Under the pieces are notes generated by a model that worked only from the letters and a program-made list of their open reading frames with translations, was not told the DNA's origin and did not search any database. A program made the position numbers and the translations under genes. Of a DNA stretch of 17,967 nt, positions 14,794 to 17,967 are shown piece after piece. Origin of the DNA: CAYTSW01 sp964440605 (GTDB lineage Bacteria; Planctomycetota; Phycisphaerae; Phycisphaerales; UBA1924); NCBI GenBank assembly GCA_964440605.1, contig CAYTSW010000050.1:1-17967 (forward strand), read 5' to 3'. Each line of letters starts with the position of its first letter. Within the stretch, counting starts at the first letter, position 1.

Positions 14794-15884
14794 AGCAAGG
14801 CCTGTCCGGGAGCCTCTCCTTCCTGATGCTGCTGTCGTCGACGGTCGCCATCGCGCAGGAAGCCGCGCCGCCCACGGATAACGCGCCCGCTCCGACGGTC
14901 GCGTCGGGTCAGGACGAGCCGGTCGATGCGGCGTTCGAGTTGACGGCGGAGTTGAACCAGTCGATCAAGAACGGGCTGGCGGCGTTGGCCGACATGCAGG
15001 CCGAGGATGGCTCGTTCCCCTCGTCGCGCTTCTCGAAGCACGTGGGAATCACGTCGCTGGCGTGTCTGGCTTTCATGGCCGACGGCAGCCTGCCGGGGCG
15101 CGGGCCCTACGCCGAGCACGTGCGCAAGGGGCTGGAGTTCGTGCTCGACAACGCGCACGAGACGGGCCTGCTCGCCGCCGAAACCTCGCACGGCCCGATG
15201 TACGGGCACGGGTTCGCGGCGTTGTTCCTCGGTGAGGTGTACGGCATGACGCGGGGCGGGGGCGACACCGCGCTGTCGGCGCGCGTGCACGACACGCTCG
15301 TGCGCGCCTGCCGGCTCATCGTCGATACGCAGAACCAGGAAGGCGGGTGGCGCTACAACCCCGTCCCCGCCGACGCCGATATTTCGGTGACCATCTGCCA
15401 GATCATGGCGTTGCGGGCGGCGCGCAACGCGGGGATCGAGATCCCCAAGACCACGATCGACCGCGCGGTGCAATACGTGCGCGACTGCCAGGCCGCCGAC
15501 GGCGGGTTCCGCTACCAGCTCGGGCGCGGCGGCAGCGCCTGGCCTCGGTCGGCGGCGGGGGTCGCCTCGCTCTTCTACGCCGGCATCTACGAGGGCGAGG
15601 AGATCGAGAAGGGCCTGGAGTACCTCGAGACGCGGGCGCTGCCCGGCTCGGGCAATGTCTCCAACGCGCACTACTTCTACGGGCAGTACTACGCCGCCCA
15701 GGCGATGTTCCTCGCCGGCGGCGAGTGGTGGGACACCTGGTGGCCCGCGGTGCGCGCGGAGTTGCTCGAACGCCAGAGTTCCGACGGTTCGTGGCGCGAC
15801 GCTTACGGCGAGCCGTACGCGACCGCGATGGCCCTGATTGTCCTCCAGATGCCCAAGCGGTATCTCCCCATCTTCCAGAAGTAA
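14790..15884 (+). CDS. Secreted prenyltransferase/squalene-cyclase-fold (alpha/alpha toroid) protein
   Basis: The 364-residue protein has a signal peptide (1-22, cut after AIA before QE). It then carries at least four QW-type repeats that build an alpha/alpha toroid: QAEDGSF (70), QNQEGGWRY (181), QAADGGFRY (234) and QSSDGSW (329). The segment PADADISVTICQIMALRAAR near 193-212 places a DxD-I sequence where class II terpene cyclases have DxDD, so the acid catalytic motif is incomplete. At about half the length of squalene-hopene cyclase (~630 residues) and exported, it is probably a binding or scaffold toroid, not a hopanoid enzyme. The ATG overlaps the previous stop by 4 bp with GAGGA 9 nt upstream. 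Position in the operon suggests it works with the secreted coiled-coil and beta-rich proteins; ligand unknown. Confidence 0.92.
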   Translation: MKQGLSGSLSFLMLLSSTVAIAQEAAPPTDNAPAPTVASGQDEPVDAAFELTAELNQSIKNGLAALADMQAEDGSFPSSRFSKHVGITSLACLAFMADGSLPGRGPYAEHVRKGLEFVLDNAHETGLLAAETSHGPMYGHGFAALFLGEVYGMTRGGGDTALSARVHDTLVRACRLIVDTQNQEGGWRYNPVPADADISVTICQIMALRAARNAGIEIPKTTIDRAVQYVRDCQAADGGFRYQLGRGGSAWPRSAAGVASLFYAGIYEGEEIEKGLEYLETRALPGSGNVSNAHYFYGQYYAAQAMFLAGGEWWDTWWPAVRAELLERQSSDGSWRDAYGEPYATAMALIVLQMPKRYLPIFQK

Positions 15885-15886
15885 GG
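15883..15886 (+). promoter_or_regulatory. Ribosome binding site AAGG overlapping the upstream stop codon
   Basis: The TAA stop of the toroid gene (15882-15884) forms part of an AAGG motif 9 nt before the GTG at 15896. It supports this GTG as the start and implies coupling by stop/reinitiation. Confidence 0.55.
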
Positions 15887-15895
15887 CCCGCCTCC

Positions 15896-17260
15896 GTGTC
15901 CATCCGCCGCCCCTTGCTCGCCGTCTCGCTGGCCGTCCTCGCTTGCTCCCCGATGGCGCTCGCGCAGGAGGACGAAGCGGGGGCGTCCGAACGTCGGACG
16001 CCGGTCGCGACGGGCGCCGGGCGGCTGATGCTGCTCGTCGACGACGAGCTGAACACGCGCGTGGCGCGTGTGCTCGCGTTGTCGTCCGACGGTGTGACGC
16101 TGCTGGGCGAGAACAACACACGCGAGACGTTCACGCTCGATCAGCTCGCGGCCCTGCTGCCCGCCGGCCCCGACACACGCGGCGAGCGCGGGCCTGGGGC
16201 GCTGCGGGCCGGGGAAGAAGCCGCCCGCGGCGACGGGCGCACCCTCGACGCCGCGACGCTCGTCCGGCGCCTTGATCTGCGCGAGGGCGGGCTGCTGGAA
16301 ACCACCGATGGGCAGCGTTTCCCCGGCACGCCCGGCTCGGGCTCGGGCGAGGAGACCTTCTCCTGGGAGCACGAGGCGTTCGGCCTCATGACCCTGCCGC
16401 TGGAGCGGATCGCGCGGGTCATCACGCCCAAGGCACCGCAGGCCTTCCGTCTGACGCTCGAACGCCAGCCCACCGCCGACGTGCTCCACCTCGACAACGG
16501 CGACCGTCTCACGGGCTTCATCGTCCGCCTCGGCGGGCCGGGCGCGGACACCGTCATCGAGACGGGCGGGCAGACGCTCGAGCTCGAGTCCGAACGCGTC
16601 CTCGCCGCGACGCTCGCCAACCCGCTGGAGCCGGCCTCGGGCGTGATCGCCTGGCTGGACGACGGCACGGTGGTGCGTCTCGAGTCGATCACGCCGAGCG
16701 GACCCGGCGCCTTCGAGCTGCGCACGCCGCGCGGCACCGTCGCGACGTACTCGCTGGCCGACCTCCGCGCGCTGGCGCCGGCGGCGCAGCGCGTCGTGCC
16801 GCTGAGCGACCTCGAACTCGTCGAGCAGGGCCCCCTCGCGCGGCGTACCGGCCTGCCCCTGACCACGACGCCTCACCCCGACGAACTCCTGCTGGGCAAG
16901 GCGGCTTCACTGTCGGCCGACGACGTGGTGCTGCCGGGTCCGATGCGCGTGGTCTTTCAGTTGCCGCGGGGCGTCGAGCGCTTCGCCGCGACGGCGACGC
17001 TCGACCCCGGCGCGGGGGCGTGGGCCGATTGCGAACTCGTCGTGATCGCCCGGGGCGTGGAGCTGGCGCGGTACCGGTTCACGAGCGAGGAGCCGATCCG
17101 CGCGGTGAACGTGCCGCTGCGCGCGGCCGACGACGGCGCAGGCCCGCCATCGCGATTGGAGCTGCGCCTCGAGCCCGGCGCGTTCGGCCCGATCCACGAC
17201 ACGCTCATCCTGCGTCGGCCGATCGTGCTGCTCGAGGCGAAGGCCGACGGGTCTTCGTGA
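15896..17260 (+). CDS. Secreted beta-rich protein of unknown function (possible NPCBM-like C-terminal domain)
   Basis: The 454-residue product starts at a GTG directly before a signal peptide (residues 1-23, cut after ALA before QED). A cysteine at 17 gives only a weak lipobox, so a lipoprotein is less likely. The mature part has several strand-turn segments of the type L-x-N/D-G-D/T-x-L/V-x-G (LDNGDRLTGFIV at 199, LDDGTVVRLESI at 254, TTDGQRFPG at 136), suggesting repeated small beta units. The C-terminal ~100 residues (ERFAATATLDPGAGAWADCE, then VIARGVELAR, ending DTLILRRPIVLLEA) resemble carbohydrate-binding NPCBM-type beta sandwiches by eye; this needs a profile search. The frame runs upstream to 15347 but that part is a shadow of the toroid gene. 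Last gene of the operon; probably an exported ligand-binding or surface protein. Confidence 0.85.
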   Translation: MSIRRPLLAVSLAVLACSPMALAQEDEAGASERRTPVATGAGRLMLLVDDELNTRVARVLALSSDGVTLLGENNTRETFTLDQLAALLPAGPDTRGERGPGALRAGEEAARGDGRTLDAATLVRRLDLREGGLLETTDGQRFPGTPGSGSGEETFSWEHEAFGLMTLPLERIARVITPKAPQAFRLTLERQPTADVLHLDNGDRLTGFIVRLGGPGADTVIETGGQTLELESERVLAATLANPLEPASGVIAWLDDGTVVRLESITPSGPGAFELRTPRGTVATYSLADLRALAPAAQRVVPLSDLELVEQGPLARRTGLPLTTTPHPDELLLGKAASLSADDVVLPGPMRVVFQLPRGVERFAATATLDPGAGAWADCELVVIARGVELARYRFTSEEPIRAVNVPLRAADDGAGPPSRLELRLEPGAFGPIHDTLILRRPIVLLEAKADGSS

Positions 17261-17966
17261 TCGCTTCTGTTGCGCATTCGGGACAGCGCGTAAGGCCCGC
17301 GAGCTGGTAGCCGCAGTCGAGGCAGCGGCCGCGCGTTTGTCGGCGTTGCCGCCTCCAGGCTTGCCACACGCGAACAAGCAGCAGGGTCATCACGCCGTAG
17401 AGCAACGCATTGATAGACAGATTGCGCCACACCGGCAGCACCAGCCAGTTTCTGCCCCAGGCGCCGACGAAGCCGACGTCAGTAAAGAATCCACGCGTCG
17501 CCGTCGTGGTGTCGGTCGTCAGGCGTTCCAGAGCGGTGCGTCGGGCGAGCAGCTCGGCGCTGGGCGTGATCCACACGTGGCCCCGCACCGCTCGCAGCGG
17601 CCAGCCGACGCCGAACGCCTGGGTCAAAGGTGCTTCGCTGAGCCCGCTCGTCCGCGCCCATAGCGGCGACCGCTCAAAGACTGGCCCCTCCACGTCACCC
17701 AGCGCATACCACGGCGAGCTTTGGACGGTATCGGTCGAAGTCAGCGACGACCACAAGGGCTCGGATGCGAACGTCAGCCGGAGGTACAGGTCCTTGCCGG
17801 GGATGCGATGAAACGCCGCGGACCGCTCTCCGGCCCGTTGCGTCAACCCGCTGATCGCCACCGCCGAGCCATACGCGACCACCACGCCTACGACGTAGCT
17901 CAGCAGCAGCAGCAGCAGCAGCCAGCGTCGCACACGGTCGCGTTGTCGTCGTCGCTTCGTGGCCAT
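17205..17966 (-). CDS. Two-helix membrane protein with C-terminal zinc ribbon
   Basis: The 253-residue protein opens with a basic segment and a strongly hydrophobic helix (15-37, including seven leucines in a row), has a ~140-residue extracytoplasmic region, and a second membrane helix (182-201). A short basic stretch follows, then a ribbon C215-x2-C218-x9-C228-x2-C231 (RCLDCGYQLAGLTRCPEC), expected to bind zinc on the cytoplasmic side. This arrangement, with the CGY motif, is frequent in planctomycetes; the function is unknown to me. The last 18 codons and stop overlap the convergent upstream operon's final gene by 56 bp and lie beyond the ribbon, so the tail may be an extension after loss of an earlier stop. 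The ATG at 17966 is at the window edge; an earlier start outside cannot be excluded. Confidence 0.8.
   Translation of the reverse strand: MATKRRRQRDRVRRWLLLLLLLSYVVGVVVAYGSAVAISGLTQRAGERSAAFHRIPGKDLYLRLTFASEPLWSSLTSTDTVQSSPWYALGDVEGPVFERSPLWARTSGLSEAPLTQAFGVGWPLRAVRGHVWITPSAELLARRTALERLTTDTTTATRGFFTDVGFVGAWGRNWLVLPVWRNLSINALLYGVMTLLLVRVWQAWRRQRRQTRGRCLDCGYQLAGLTRCPECATEAITKTRRPSPRAARSADAG
17901..17921 (-). repeat. Seven-copy CTG microsatellite coding for leucines in a membrane helix
   Basis: Seven exact CAG units on the plus strand read as CTG on the coding strand and give seven consecutive leucines in the first membrane helix. In-frame slippage would lengthen or shorten the helix without breaking the gene. 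Confidence 0.85.
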
Positions 17967-17967
17967 C

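Larger units (their letters stand above)
4406..17260 (+). other. Seven-gene operon: DUF58 / BatA-like / VWA / coiled-coil / toroid / beta-rich envelope proteins
   Basis: All seven genes run in one direction. Start/stop overlaps of 4 bp occur at 5416-5419, 7776-7779, 14023-14026 and 14790-14793. The other two junctions are gaps of 80 bp (or 11 bp with an alternative GTG start) and 11 bp. No terminator-like hairpin is evident at any junction. This indicates co-transcription and translational coupling, and that the products work together, most likely in or at the cell envelope. Confidence 0.8.

Noticed and set aside
14790..15884. Squalene-hopene cyclase
   Set aside because: The fold repeats are present, but the protein is half-length, exported and lacks the full DxDD motif.
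15347..15895. Upstream extension of the last operon gene's frame
   Set aside because: It overlaps the toroid gene, is Arg-rich, and would bury the signal peptide that starts at 15896.

Overview
The window is one continuous, GC-rich bacterial chromosomal segment with almost no spare sequence. Gene content and style suggest a planctomycete, most likely from the Phycisphaerae. The signs are a DUF58/BatA-type operon extended with very large coiled-coil membrane proteins, secreted proteins with Gln-rich low-complexity linkers, a secreted terpene-cyclase-fold (toroid) protein, and a small membrane protein ending in a CX2C-X9-CX2C ribbon with a CGY motif, a common planctomycete layout. This assignment is an inference from gene families; no rRNA or other taxonomic marker is present.

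Left part (1-2923): the tail of a repeat-bearing Pro/Gly/Gln and Arg/Glu-rich protein cut by the window edge, a HIT-family nucleotide hydrolase/transferase on the minus strand, and a divergent leucyl aminopeptidase (pepA) with a complete catalytic set. A perfect 11-bp inverted repeat lies between pepA and the convergent next gene and probably terminates both.

Middle (2983-4405): a minus-strand chemoreceptor-like protein with two membrane helices and a signalling hairpin but no sensor domain. It is followed by a 250-bp divergent intergenic region that holds a nested set of inverted repeats, 26-91 nt upstream of the receptor start codon.

Right part (4406-17260): seven plus-strand genes form one tightly coupled operon, with four 4-bp start/stop overlaps and two short gaps. 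In order they encode a DUF58 protein with an intact VWA metal site, a BatA-like membrane protein with a degenerate metal site, a second large VWA membrane protein of the same architecture, a ~1270-residue membrane-anchored coiled-coil protein, a secreted coiled-coil protein with a Ser/Gln linker, a secreted alpha/alpha-toroid protein, and a secreted beta-rich protein. The last three carry nearly identical signal peptidase sites (AxA followed by Q). The layout suggests an envelope-spanning assembly: cytoplasmic DUF58, VWA proteins in the membrane, coiled coils reaching outward, and exported binding proteins. No MoxR ATPase, the usual partner of DUF58/Bat proteins, is encoded in the window.

The window closes with a minus-strand membrane/zinc-ribbon protein whose 3' end overlaps the operon's last gene by 56 bp. 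No tRNA, rRNA, CRISPR array, insertion sequence or phage gene was seen. The many long antisense or out-of-frame ORFs are shadows produced by high GC.
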